Positions 1 through 9,021 of a stretch of 64,000 nucleotides of DNA are shown piece by piece; the stretch's first letter is position 1; every line of letters begins with the position of its first letter. The notes beneath the pieces were generated by a model. It searched no databases. It worked only from the letters and a program-made list of their open reading frames with translations, and was not told the DNA's origin. The translations under genes and the position numbers were made by a program. Source of the stretch: Streptobacillus moniliformis DSM 12112 (GTDB lineage: Bacteria > Fusobacteriota > Fusobacteriia > Fusobacteriales > Leptotrichiaceae); the NCBI RefSeq assembly GCF_000024565.1, contig NC_013515.1, forward strand, positions 496,001 through 560,000. Direction: 5' to 3'.

Positions 1-595
1 AGGTTTAAAATCATATATTGCACCAAATCAATTAATACAATATATTGAAGCACATGATAATAATACAGTTTTTGATCATATTGAAATAACTAATGGAAAT
101 GAAAGCTTAGATGATAGAATTAAAATGCAATCTATTGCAACTAGCTTAATTATGATGTCTCAAGGGATTCCATTTATACATGCTGGTCAAGAATTTTTTA
201 GAACTAAAAATGGTGTAGAAAATTCATATAAATCAAGTGATGAAATAAATAAATTTGATTTTGAAAGAGCGGAAAAATATAGTAGTTTTGTAAAATATTT
301 ATCTGATTTAATAAATTATAGAAAAGATAAAAAAATACTTAAATTAGAAAGCTATGAAAAAATAAATGAAATATTTAACCTTATTAAAGCAGATGATAAT
401 GTATTAGCATATTCATTTGGAAATATATATATTATAGCTAATGTAAGTAAAGAAGAGCAAAATATTAATTTGGTTAATGGAAGATATAAGGTAATTTTTG
501 ATGAATTTAATAAGATTGAAAATGAAAGTATAAATATAGTAAATGAATATAGAATTAAACCACTAAATATTTTAATATTAGAAAAAGATATTTAA
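1..595 (+). CDS. pulA: Type I pullulanase, C-terminal part (cut by window start)
   Basis: This is the last ~197 codons of a glycoside hydrolase family 13 debranching enzyme, open from base 2 to a TAA at 593-595. The motif YIEAHDNNTVFDHI near the start matches the 'YVEAHDNYTLWDKL' block of type I pullulanases, and QGIPFIHAGQEFFRTKNG is the conserved late barrel segment that follows it. The last ~90 residues form the small beta-sandwich typical after the barrel. The family hydrolyses alpha-1,6 links in pullulan and branched maltodextrins. Its position before the MalE-like binding protein fits a starch or glycogen breakdown locus. No signal peptide can be judged because the start is outside the window. 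Confidence 0.85.
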   Translation, partial: GLKSYIAPNQLIQYIEAHDNNTVFDHIEITNGNESLDDRIKMQSIATSLIMMSQGIPFIHAGQEFFRTKNGVENSYKSSDEINKFDFERAEKYSSFVKYLSDLINYRKDKKILKLESYEKINEIFNLIKADDNVLAYSFGNIYIIANVSKEEQNINLVNGRYKVIFDEFNKIENESINIVNEYRIKPLNILILEKDI

Positions 596-694
596 ATATT
601 TTTGTAAACTAAACTAATATAGAAAATATAAGGAGTTTAATAGTAAATATACACCTTAATTTAAGAAAAATAATAAAAAAAATAAATACACATA

Positions 695-722
695 TTGACA
701 ATATAGATTATCGTAATATAAT
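695..722 (+). promoter_or_regulatory. Sigma-70 promoter of first MalE-like gene
   Basis: TTGACA at 695-700 and TATAAT at 717-722 are both exact consensus with a 16-base spacer. The start of transcription should fall about 730, just before the LacI-type operator. The second binding-protein gene has a promoter with the same spacer. Confidence 0.8.
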
Positions 723-733
723 GTTAATGTGAA

Positions 734-749
734 TTGCAAACGATTGCAT
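734..749 (+). promoter_or_regulatory. LacI/MalR-type operator, copy 1
   Basis: TTGCAAACGATTGCAT is a near-perfect palindrome around a central CG, the form bound by LacI-family repressors. It starts 11 bases after the -10 box, so bound protein would block initiation. The same 16 bases recur at 5167-5182 at the same distance from another promoter. No LacI-family regulator gene is in the window. Confidence 0.8.
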
Positions 750-777
750 AAATAAATTAAATTAGGAGTGAAGATTT

Positions 778-2073
778 ATGAATTTAAAAAAAGTTGTTAC
801 AGGTGGAATCTTAATGTTTTCTTTATTAATGTCGTGTGGAACTAAAGAAAGTGAAAAAACAGAAAATGGTTTAACTGGACATATAGTAGTACAAGCCGAA
901 AAAACTTGGGCACCTTATTATAAGGAAGCAATAGCTAGAGTTAAAGAAAAAAATCCTAAAGCTAAAATAGATTTAAAAGTTATAGGTTCTTTTGATCATA
1001 TTAAAGCTATTGAAGAAACTAATGCTGAAAATGAAGATGTGGCTGATGTGTTTGCTGTACCATTACATAAAATGGAATCATTATATAAAAAGGATGTATT
1101 AGCTCCATTTGATGCAAAAGCTTTAGGAAAGAAACTTGGAGGATTTGGGGACTTTGACAGTGGGCTTGGCGGACATTTAAAATTCAATGATTCATATTTT
1201 GGATTCCCATTTAATATAGAAACATTATTATTAGGATATAATACAAAAAATGTTGTAGCAAATGGAGTAGATTTATCTAATTTAGATTTTGCTGAACTTT
1301 CTCCAGAAGTTGGAATGATACCAGTAATTAATGGTTGGTGGGGAGTTGCTATAACTAATGCATTTGGAGTAGAACTATTAGCTAAAAATGGAGATAAATT
1401 TTTCTCAGATTTAATAAAAGATTGGTCAGAATTAACTCCAGAAATGCAAAAAATGTTTGTTGGATTACATAAATATTGGAAGGCTTCAAATGATAAAAAA
1501 CTTTCTTTATTTGACACAACAGCAGTTTATGGATATATGGATGATAATTTTAGAACTGGTAAAAAGGGTTCAGTTAGAATTGCTGGACCATGGGAATTAT
1601 CTGCTTGGTCAGGATTAGTTGGAGATGATTTTGATGTTGCAGCATTAAACACAGCAAAATTTGCAGGTAAAGAATTAAAACACTGGCAAGGTGGATGGTC
1701 TTTATCAATAAATGCTAGAAATGAAGAAGATGCTAATAAACTAGCTTTATCTGAAGCTGTAATAGCTGAAATTATGAATCCTAAACATGCTGCTGATTTC
1801 TATAAATACACAAGTAAAGTTATGCCACATGTTTCTAAGGAAGATTATGCTAAGCTAACTTTATCTGAATTAGATAAAAAGGCTATAAATGCTGTTATAG
1901 ACGGATATGAAGTGGCTGTATCAAGACCATTATTTAAAGAATGGGAACAAGTATGGGAAACATGGGAAAATGCTATTCTTTCATGGGAAGCTAAAAAACC
2001 TTCAACTCCAGAAGCAGCATATAAGGAAATACAAGCAAGCTTTAGAGCATTATTAACAAATTTAGGTCAATAG
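778..2073 (+). CDS. MalE-like sugar ABC transporter substrate-binding lipoprotein (copy 1)
   Basis: A 431-residue extracellular solute-binding protein of the maltose/maltodextrin type (family 1). Residues 1-20 are a lipoprotein signal ending in LLMSC, with Cys20 as the predicted lipidated residue. The mature part carries the usual binding-protein blocks, including GHIVVQAEKTWAPYYKEAI near the N-terminus, YFGFPFNIETLLLGYNTKN in the middle and a Trp-rich C-terminus. It would deliver oligosaccharide to the MalF/MalG-like permease encoded at 7.0-9.9 kb. It is strongly similar throughout to the second copy at 5223-6524. A hairpin terminator follows. Substrate as maltodextrin is inferred from the adjacent pullulanase. 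Confidence 0.85.
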   Translation: MNLKKVVTGGILMFSLLMSCGTKESEKTENGLTGHIVVQAEKTWAPYYKEAIARVKEKNPKAKIDLKVIGSFDHIKAIEETNAENEDVADVFAVPLHKMESLYKKDVLAPFDAKALGKKLGGFGDFDSGLGGHLKFNDSYFGFPFNIETLLLGYNTKNVVANGVDLSNLDFAELSPEVGMIPVINGWWGVAITNAFGVELLAKNGDKFFSDLIKDWSELTPEMQKMFVGLHKYWKASNDKKLSLFDTTAVYGYMDDNFRTGKKGSVRIAGPWELSAWSGLVGDDFDVAALNTAKFAGKELKHWQGGWSLSINARNEEDANKLALSEAVIAEIMNPKHAADFYKYTSKVMPHVSKEDYAKLTLSELDKKAINAVIDGYEVAVSRPLFKEWEQVWETWENAILSWEAKKPSTPEAAYKEIQASFRALLTNLGQ

Positions 2074-2100
2074 TAAATTAATAATTAAATTATGAAAAAA

Positions 2101-2142
2101 TGGTCTTCTATGATAAAATATATGAACATAGAAGACTATTTT
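2101..2142 (+). terminator. Rho-independent terminator after binding-protein copy 1
   Basis: A perfect 10-base-pair stem, GTCTTCTATG (2103-2112) with CATAGAAGAC (2127-2136), is followed by TATTTT. It separates the lipoprotein gene from the ABC-2 exporter genes. Confidence 0.7.
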
Positions 2143-2223
2143 AATGGTAATTAGTTATGAAATGTTGTATAAATTTTAGAAAGGTAGACAAATAATTAAT
2201 AATATTATTGTCGTAAAAATAAA

Positions 2224-3030
2224 ATGAAAGTAATCAGCATTTATTCAAGAAACAGTTTGAAAAGAAGTTTGGTATATAAATGGGATATTTGGATTTCAGT
2301 TTTATCAGGAATATTTAATATTTTAGGAATGTTATTTTTATGGTCTGTAGTTTATAAGAATTCGGGTAAATCATCAATAGGAGGATATAACTTTAATTCA
2401 ATTGTATTATATACCCTTATGTCTAATTTGACAGCCATGATAATAAATGTAGATATAGCAAGAATAATTTCTAACGAAGTTAAAAGTGGAGAAATAACAA
2501 ACAGTTTTATAAGACCAGTATCTTATATAACAAAATTGGTAGGAGAGGGAATAGGACATATTTTATTTAATTTAATAATGTTATTTTCACCAATCATATC
2601 AATTTTAATAATATACATGAATATCTTTAATATAAAATCTGAGATAACTCTAGGAAGTATTTTATTTTATACTGTTTCATTATTATTTAGTATTATTATA
2701 AATTTTGAAATAAGTATATTAGTTGGATTTTGTTCTTTTTATGTTAACTACATTTGGGGATTTATATTATTAGAAAATGCTATATTAACAATAGTTACAG
2801 GTCAACTATTTCCATTAAATTTTTATCCTGATAAGGTCGTTAAATTTTTAGAAATTACCCCTTTTTACTATATTAATTTTGGACCAGTTTCTATATTATT
2901 AAATAAATTCTCAAAATATAATTCTATTAGAATTTTATTAATTCAATCAGTATGGTGCATAATATTAGCTATATTTGTTAGTATAATTTATAATAAAGCA
3001 AAAACTAGATTACAAATAAATGGAAGTTAG
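2224..3030 (+). CDS. ABC-2 type exporter permease (COG4587-like)
   Basis: A 268-residue membrane protein with about six hydrophobic segments, of the ABC-2 permease family. The stretch IISNEVKSGEITNSFIRPV is typical of the DUF990-like ABC-2 permeases that pair with a second permease (COG3694) and an ATPase (COG4586). Those partners follow directly: the next reading frame starts right after this stop, and the ATPase is at 3815. The three would form an efflux pump of unknown substrate. No clear ribosome binding site precedes the ATG at 2224. The partner permease is frameshifted, so this one may no longer work. Confidence 0.75.
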   Translation: MKVISIYSRNSLKRSLVYKWDIWISVLSGIFNILGMLFLWSVVYKNSGKSSIGGYNFNSIVLYTLMSNLTAMIINVDIARIISNEVKSGEITNSFIRPVSYITKLVGEGIGHILFNLIMLFSPIISILIIYMNIFNIKSEITLGSILFYTVSLLFSIIINFEISILVGFCSFYVNYIWGFILLENAILTIVTGQLFPLNFYPDKVVKFLEITPFYYINFGPVSILLNKFSKYNSIRILLIQSVWCIILAIFVSIIYNKAKTRLQINGS

Positions 3031-3834
3031 ATGAAGATAATTTTAAAATATTTATATATATATTTAGTTAAATTTAAGTATGAATTCAAGATATTCACAA
3101 ATTCAATGTCTAATTTTATAATAGGGGTTCTTGCATTTTTAATTATACAAATAAGTGGATTATTATTTATTGGAATACTATATAAGAATACATCTAGTAT
3201 AGATGAATTTGATGTTTATCAAATGTTAGCCTTATATGGTTTTTCACAATTAACAAAAGGTATAGACCATTTTTATTCAGATTTCTTATGGAATTTTTCT
3301 AGCAATGGAGTTACTAGAGGATTATATGATAAATACTTAGTAAGACCATTAAATCCATTATTTCAAATAATAATAGAAAAAGTGCAATTTGATGCTTTTG
3401 GAGAAATAATCACAGGAATAAGTTTATATGTATATGCTATAATAAAATTGAAAAATAACTATTAATTTTTATTTTAATTTTAAAAACTCTATTTTTTATT
3501 ATAATAGGAGTAATAGTTTTATACTTGTCTTAAAGTAATTGCAACATCATCAGTTTTTTACATCAAAAAAGGTTTTAGTGTGTTAAAAAATGTTTATTCA
3601 ATATCTACTTACGCTAAATATCCTATAACTATATATCCAAAATTTATGCAAATTATTTTAACATATATATTTGCTTATTCTTTAACGGCATATTATCCTA
3701 TAAAATATACATTATTAGAACCATTAAACATATATACATTTATAAAATTAATTATTATAATTACAGTTTTAATTATAGCTACAAAAATAATTTGGAAGCA
3801 GGGTGAAAAAAAATATGAAAGCTCAGGGTCATAG
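3031..3834 (+). pseudogene. ABC-2 exporter permease (COG3694-like), frameshifted
   Basis: The family member should be about 260-270 residues. Here the protein is broken into 144 residues (3031-3465) and 84 residues (3580-3834). Between them, translation in a second frame gives LKTLFFIIIGVIVLY and then a third frame gives LKVIATSSVFYIKKGFSVL, both typical of this permease. So at least two indels are needed, near 3455-3465 (one base missing) and near 3530 (one base extra or two missing). The last part overlaps the ATPase start. Either a real pseudogene or a sequencing error at A/T runs; the mix of frames makes it unlikely that this copy yields a full product. Confidence 0.75.
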
Positions 3835-4834
3835 TATCATAAAAGTTGAAAATTTAACGAAAGAATTTACAATATATAAAAGAAAAGGTTTGTTTAGTAG
3901 AGAAAAGAAAATAATTCGAGTTGTATCTAATCTTAATTTTGAAATTAATGAAGGGGAAAGGTTAGGATTTTTAGGACCTAATGGAAGTGGAAAATCAACT
4001 ACTATTAAAATGTTAACAGGAATATTAACTCCAACATCTGGTAATTGCTATGTTAACTCTTTAATCCCCACTAAAAATAGAATAGAAAATGCTAAAATAA
4101 TAGGAGTAGTATTTGGTCAAAAGTCAAGTCTGTGGTGGGATTTAACATTAGAGGACAATCTAAAACTTTTAAAAGAAATATATGATATAGACAATAAAGA
4201 GTTTGAAGAAAGATATAAATATTTAGATGATATCTTAAATATTGATGAAATAAAGTACAAACAGATAAGACAACTATCTTTAGGTCAAAGAATGAAAGCT
4301 GATTTAGCAGGAGCATTATTACATAAACCAAAAATTCTTTTTTTAGATGAGCCTACTATTGGTTTAGATGTAGTTATTAAAGATAAAATCTTAAAAACCT
4401 TAAAGAAAATTAATGAAGATGAAAATGTTACTATATTACTTACAACACATGATATGAGAGATGTAGAATATTTGTGTAATAATATTATAGTAATTAACAA
4501 TGGAGAAATTATATATAAGAATAGTTTAGAAAATTTGAAAAAAATATATTCAAAAGACAAAGTTTGTATATGTAATTTAATTAATACTATTAATGTATCT
4601 AGCTTAATGAATGAATTGACTTTAGATAAAACAATAAAAGAATATAAATTAGAAAAAAATAATTTAAGAATTATATTTGAAAATAATATAGAAAGAGAAA
4701 AAGAATTAATATTGAAATTATTTAATAAACTTGAAATAGAAAATATTAAATTTGAAGAAATAAGCATAGATAAAATAGTTAAAAGAATATACAATGATAA
4801 TCATAAAACTAAAAATAATTTAGAAACTTTATAA
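3815..4834 (+). CDS. ABC exporter ATP-binding protein (COG4586-like)
   Basis: ATPase of the ABC-2 exporter encoded upstream. Visible motifs are Walker A GPNGSGKST near residue 50, the Q-loop in VVFGQKSSLWWDL, signature LSLGQRMKADLAGALLHKP, Walker B KILFLDEPTIGLD and the switch His in LLTTHDMRD. The linker before Walker A (KRKGLFSREKKIIRVVSN) is typical of the COG4586 group. An in-frame GTG at 3803 is an alternative start; the ATG at 3815 is preceded by AGGGTG about nine bases away and is preferred. The start overlaps the end of the broken permease. The C-terminal 100 residues are Lys/Glu rich and variable. Confidence 0.85.
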   Translation: MKAQGHSIIKVENLTKEFTIYKRKGLFSREKKIIRVVSNLNFEINEGERLGFLGPNGSGKSTTIKMLTGILTPTSGNCYVNSLIPTKNRIENAKIIGVVFGQKSSLWWDLTLEDNLKLLKEIYDIDNKEFEERYKYLDDILNIDEIKYKQIRQLSLGQRMKADLAGALLHKPKILFLDEPTIGLDVVIKDKILKTLKKINEDENVTILLTTHDMRDVEYLCNNIIVINNGEIIYKNSLENLKKIYSKDKVCICNLINTINVSSLMNELTLDKTIKEYKLEKNNLRIIFENNIEREKELILKLFNKLEIENIKFEEISIDKIVKRIYNDNHKTKNNLETL

Positions 4835-5127
4835 TTGTTAATGTATATATAATACAATTAAATTTTAATATTTATAAAAGATGAGATAGTTTTAATATTT
4901 TCATCCTTTTTTGTTTATGGAACTAAAAATAAAGTTAAAAAATAAAAATATTAACAGAACTAATTTTATAAAAAATTGAATTTTTTGGTGTCATCTCAAT
5001 TCAAAAATTTTCTGAAATTATTGTTATTTTTTTATATATTATATCTAATTTCTTAGATATCTGTTCTTTATTTTATGATTTTAATTTTTAAAACTTTATA
5101 ATTTATATTAAGAAAATAAAAACTATA
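4835..5127. other. AT-rich intergenic stretch with weak hairpins
   Basis: No gene is seen. A weak stem GATGA/TCATC (4880-4884 with 4901-4905) followed by a T run may end the exporter transcript. A second stem TTGAATT/AATTCAA lies at 4976-5004. The rest is nearly pure A/T up to the promoter at 5128. Confidence 0.4.
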
Positions 5128-5155
5128 TTGACTTTAGTAATTAATGAGGTATAAT
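5128..5155 (+). promoter_or_regulatory. Promoter of second MalE-like gene
   Basis: TTGACT (5128-5133) and TATAAT (5150-5155) have a 16-base spacer, the same geometry as the promoter at 695-722. Confidence 0.8.
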
Positions 5156-5166
5156 ATTAGTGAAAA

Positions 5167-5182
5167 TTGCAAACGATTGCAT
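5167..5182 (+). promoter_or_regulatory. LacI/MalR-type operator, copy 2
   Basis: TTGCAAACGATTGCAT, identical to 734-749, again starting 11 bases after the -10 box. The identity in site and spacing shows that one regulator controls both binding-protein genes. Confidence 0.8.
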
Positions 5183-5222
5183 AAAAACATATAAAAATTA
5201 AAGAAGTAGGAGTGGAAGAATT

Positions 5223-6524
5223 ATGAATTTTAAGAAACTTGCAACAAGTGTATTTTTAGCGTTTTCTTTATTAATATCTTGTGGTTCTAAAGGAGATGTT
5301 AAAACTGGAAATGGAGAAGGTTTAACAGGACATATAGTTGTACAAGCTGAAGAATCTTGGAAACCTTATTATGAGGCAGCAATAGAAAGAGTTAAGGAAA
5401 AAAATCCTGATGCTACAATAGATTTAAAAGTTATTGGTTCATTTGATCATATGAAAGTTATTGAAGAAACTAATGCTGAAAATGAAGATGTAGCTGACGT
5501 TTTTGCTATACCATTAGATAGAATAGAATCATTACACGGAAAAGACTTATTAGCTTCATTTGATGCTAAAGCTTTAGGTAATAAAATTGGTGGATTTAGA
5601 GATTTTGATAAAGGACTTGGTGGACAATTAAAATTTGATGGTTCATACTATGGATTCCCTTTCAATATTGAAACATTATTATTAGGATACAATACTAAAA
5701 ACGTTGCAGCAAACGGAATAGATTTAGCTAATTTAGATTTAGCTGAACTTTCTCCTGAAGTTGCTATGATACCTGTATTTAACGCATGGTGGGCTGTTGC
5801 TATAACTAATGGATTTGGTGTAGAATTATTAGGTAAAGATGGAGATAAATTCTTTTCTGACTTAACAAAAGATTGGGCAGAATTAACTCCAGAAGTACAA
5901 ACTATGTTTGTTGGATTACATAAATATTGGAAAGAATCAAATGATAAAAAACTTCCTATTTTTGATATAACAGCAGTTTATGGATACATGGATGATAATT
6001 TCAAAACTGGTAAAAAAGGTTCAGTTAGAATTTCTGGTCCATGGGAATTAGCAGCTTGGTCAGGATTAGTTGGAGAAGACTTAGAAGTTGCTGGATTAAA
6101 TCAAGCTAAATTTGCTGGTAAAGAATTAAAACACTGGAAAGGTGGATGGGCTTTATCAATTAATGCTAGAAATGAAGAAAACATGGAAAAATTAGCTTTA
6201 TCTGAAGCAGTAATAGCTGAAATTATGAATCCAATGTTTGCAGCAGATTTCTATAAAATAACAGGTAAAATCATGCCTAACGTTTCTACAGATGAATATG
6301 CTAAACTTGAATTAGAAGAATTAGATAAAAAAGTTATAACTTCAGTTATAGAAGGATATGAAGGAGCTATTTCAAGACCATTATTCCAAGAATGGGGACA
6401 AGTATGGACAACATGGGAAAATGCTTTACTTTCATGGGAAGCTAAAAAACCTGCAACTCCAGAAGAGGCATATAAAGAAGTACAAGCAAGCTTTAAATCA
6501 TTATTAACAAATTTAGGACAATAG
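5223..6524 (+). CDS. MalE-like sugar ABC transporter substrate-binding lipoprotein (copy 2)
   Basis: A 433-residue paralogue of the protein at 778-2073 with the same lipoprotein signal (LLISC, Cys20) and near-identical blocks such as the FPFNIETLLLGYNTKN stretch. Differences are spread along the protein rather than clustered, with changes such as NGWWGVAITNAFG to NAWWAVAITNGFG near the presumed ligand cleft. It is the copy directly upstream of the transporter membrane genes, so it is likely the main partner of MalF/MalG. A terminator-like hairpin after it probably lets the binding protein be made in excess over the permease. Whether the two copies differ in sugar length preference cannot be read from sequence. 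Confidence 0.87.
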   Translation: MNFKKLATSVFLAFSLLISCGSKGDVKTGNGEGLTGHIVVQAEESWKPYYEAAIERVKEKNPDATIDLKVIGSFDHMKVIEETNAENEDVADVFAIPLDRIESLHGKDLLASFDAKALGNKIGGFRDFDKGLGGQLKFDGSYYGFPFNIETLLLGYNTKNVAANGIDLANLDLAELSPEVAMIPVFNAWWAVAITNGFGVELLGKDGDKFFSDLTKDWAELTPEVQTMFVGLHKYWKESNDKKLPIFDITAVYGYMDDNFKTGKKGSVRISGPWELAAWSGLVGEDLEVAGLNQAKFAGKELKHWKGGWALSINARNEENMEKLALSEAVIAEIMNPMFAADFYKITGKIMPNVSTDEYAKLELEELDKKVITSVIEGYEGAISRPLFQEWGQVWTTWENALLSWEAKKPATPEEAYKEVQASFKSLLTNLGQ

Positions 6525-6531
6525 ATTAAAT

Positions 6532-6578
6532 GGAGTAGGTGTTAAAGAACATGTTCTAAAAGCACTTACTCCTTTTTT
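6532..6578 (+). terminator. Attenuating hairpin between binding protein and permease genes
   Basis: GGAGTAGGTG (6532-6541) pairs with CACTTACTCC (6563-6572) with one G-T pair, followed by six Ts. A further inner palindrome AGAACATGTTCT lies in the loop. No new promoter is obvious before the next gene, so this is likely a partial terminator inside one operon. Confidence 0.65.
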
Positions 6579-6592
6579 AAAGAAGAGGATTT

Positions 6593-7000
6593 ATGAAATT
6601 AGATAGAAATACATTAAATAAGTTTTTACTTATGGTTTTGTTTATAATGATATTTGAAAGTTTAAATGGTATGTATGCAGTTAAAAGTATAGACTTATTT
6701 AATGAAGTACATTCCAAAACTGGTATATCTTTGAATGATTATATTACTGTGGAAATGATAAAATATTTTAGTTCAGTTTCTATATTTATGATTTTTTCAA
6801 TATATACATATGTGTCTTATAGACATTATAAAATAAATAGTTTATATAAAGGGGTATGGACTTTATTTATAACTACTAATATACTATTTAAAATATTTGT
6901 ATTTAAACAAGATACAATTTTTTATTATTTAAGTATAATTTTTCAATTTATCTTGGTTATTTATATATTAAAATTTAAACAAAAAGAAAGAGAGGAATAA
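6593..7000 (+). CDS. Small membrane protein of unknown function in the maltodextrin operon
   Basis: A 135-residue protein with four hydrophobic segments (about residues 10-27, 55-76, 86-104 and 108-126) and a charged C-terminal tail KFKQKEREE. I do not recognise a family. It starts 14 bases after the hairpin, with AAGAGGAT as a ribosome site, and ends two bases before the MalF-like gene, so it is co-transcribed with the transporter. An accessory or regulatory role for the permease is possible but only by position. Confidence 0.65.
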   Translation: MKLDRNTLNKFLLMVLFIMIFESLNGMYAVKSIDLFNEVHSKTGISLNDYITVEMIKYFSSVSIFMIFSIYTYVSYRHYKINSLYKGVWTLFITTNILFKIFVFKQDTIFYYLSIIFQFILVIYILKFKQKEREE

Positions 7001-7002
7001 TC

Positions 7003-9021
7003 ATGAATCATAAAGTTTATGATAGTTTAGATAATCCTCATGCAAGGAAAAATCTTTATTTAAAAGATGTGGCTGATGGCATTACAACAAATAAAAATTC
7101 ACATTCATATATTGTGGAAATGAAAAAATTACTTGAAGAAGAAAAAATATATCTTTCTGCATTAAATAAACTTAAGTTTACTGAAAAGAAAGAATTATTA
7201 TCAAAATTTGATGAAAAAGAAGCAAAGTTAAGAATTGAATTATTTGAAGCAGAAAAATTGAATTTATTTTATGCAGGTAAAGAAGAAAAAAGCTATGATT
7301 TTGAATTGGAATCTAAAAAGAGTGCTATAAAAATTGATAGATTACCAAGTATAATAAAATTATATAGTGAATCAATTAAGGAAAAGAAAGAATTACAACT
7401 TAAATTATCAACTCTTTCAAGACATGATGAAGAAGAAAAAATTAAAGAATTTGAATCTAAAAAACAAGATTTAAAAAATATTTTCAAATCAGAAGTAGAT
7501 AAATTAAAAAATAGTCATAGTGAGGGATTAATTTCAGGAAAAGCATTAAGAACTCAAATTAGTCAATTAAAAATGGAATTAAAAGATAAATTGGAAGTAT
7601 TAAAACTTGATATTCCAAGTGAGGGTATTAAGAGTAGAATAAATGTTTTAAATTATTTATCTACTGTTGAAGTTAAATCAAGATATAAGATAATGCAACA
7701 AGATATAGCTGATTTATATAGAAAAATACCTGTAGAAATTGAATCAATAAATAAAACACCAGCATTATTATCATTATTATTCCCAGGATTTGGACAATAT
7801 CATAATAAACAATACTTTAAGGCAGCATTATTTTTTATAGGTTTATTATTTATTTATTTTGTAGCAATCCCTTATACTTTAGGTTATGGAAACTATAGAG
7901 GAGAGGGTATAAGAGGATTAATTTCTCTTGCAAAGAATGGTAAAAAATTAGATAAATCTATAATATTTATGATAGAAGGAATAATTTCTATTATATTAAT
8001 ATTATTTACAATTACAATTTCATATTTATCATTTAAAGATGCTAAAGATGTTATGGTTGCAAAATTAAAAGGTATTAGACCTAAAACTACTTTTGAAACT
8101 ATAGAATCATTAAAAGAAGAGGGGTTCCCTTATATAGTTTCTATAAGTTCATTTATTTTATTAATATTTGTAGTAATTTTACCAATAATGACAACAATAT
8201 TATTATCATTTGCAGGTATGGATCCTAATAATCAATCTAAGTTCCAATGGATAGGTTTTGAAAATTATAAGTTATTACTTACTGGAACAGGGATTGCAGG
8301 AGGACCATTCTGGTTAATTCTAGGTTGGACATTATTATGGACAATATTTGCAACAACACTTGCAATTACAGTTGGATTTGGACTTGCATTACTTGCAAAT
8401 AATGAAAGAATTAAAGGTAAAGTTATATATAGAACTATATATTTATTACCATGGGCAGTGCCAGCATTTATTACAATAATGTTCTTTAGTATTATGTCAT
8501 CAAGAACAGGGCAAATTACTAAATTATTAGAATTTATGTTTGGTGGAGATTGGGCTATAAAAAATAGTACAACTTTAACAAGAATTGCATTAATTTCATT
8601 GCAAACATGGTTAGGGAGCTCATATGTATTCTTATTATCAACAGGAGTTCTTCAAGGAATTTCATCAGATTTATATGAAGCAGCAGATATAGATGGTGCA
8701 ACTTCTTGGCAAAAATTAACTAAAATTACTGTACCTTTAGTATTGTTCCAAACAGCACCATTACTAATAGGTCAATATACATTTAACTTTAATAATTTCT
8801 CTATAATTTACCTATTTAATGGTGGAGGACCATTTGATCCTTCTAAATATGGAAATTTAGCAGGAAGTACAGATTTATTGATTTCGTATATATATAAGTT
8901 GACTATAGAAAAGCAATATCAATCTATAGGAGCTGCAATAACAGTATTTATCTCAATAGGATTGATGTTTGTAGCATATCTAGGATTTAAAAATTCTAAA
9001 GCGTTCAAGGAGGGGAAATAA
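7003..9021 (+). CDS. malF: MalF-like sugar ABC permease with long N-terminal cytoplasmic extension
   Basis: The C-terminal ~300 residues are a binding-protein-dependent permease: the EAA loop reads EAADIDGATSWQKLTKITVP, with the expected surrounding membrane segments. Before it, residues 1-245 are highly charged and predicted coiled coil, rich in Lys, Glu and Leu heptads. Residues ~250-290 hold LFPGFGQYHNKQYFKAALFF, a motif like that of TM2/DUF5683-type small membrane proteins, followed by two more membrane segments before the permease proper. At 672 residues it is far longer than ordinary MalF-type proteins (~300, or ~510 in E. coli where the extra part is periplasmic). Its stop overlaps the start of malG by one base. 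Maltodextrin import is inferred from context. Confidence 0.85.
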   Translation: MNHKVYDSLDNPHARKNLYLKDVADGITTNKNSHSYIVEMKKLLEEEKIYLSALNKLKFTEKKELLSKFDEKEAKLRIELFEAEKLNLFYAGKEEKSYDFELESKKSAIKIDRLPSIIKLYSESIKEKKELQLKLSTLSRHDEEEKIKEFESKKQDLKNIFKSEVDKLKNSHSEGLISGKALRTQISQLKMELKDKLEVLKLDIPSEGIKSRINVLNYLSTVEVKSRYKIMQQDIADLYRKIPVEIESINKTPALLSLLFPGFGQYHNKQYFKAALFFIGLLFIYFVAIPYTLGYGNYRGEGIRGLISLAKNGKKLDKSIIFMIEGIISIILILFTITISYLSFKDAKDVMVAKLKGIRPKTTFETIESLKEEGFPYIVSISSFILLIFVVILPIMTTILLSFAGMDPNNQSKFQWIGFENYKLLLTGTGIAGGPFWLILGWTLLWTIFATTLAITVGFGLALLANNERIKGKVIYRTIYLLPWAVPAFITIMFFSIMSSRTGQITKLLEFMFGGDWAIKNSTTLTRIALISLQTWLGSSYVFLLSTGVLQGISSDLYEAADIDGATSWQKLTKITVPLVLFQTAPLLIGQYTFNFNNFSIIYLFNGGGPFDPSKYGNLAGSTDLLISYIYKLTIEKQYQSIGAAITVFISIGLMFVAYLGFKNSKAFKEGK

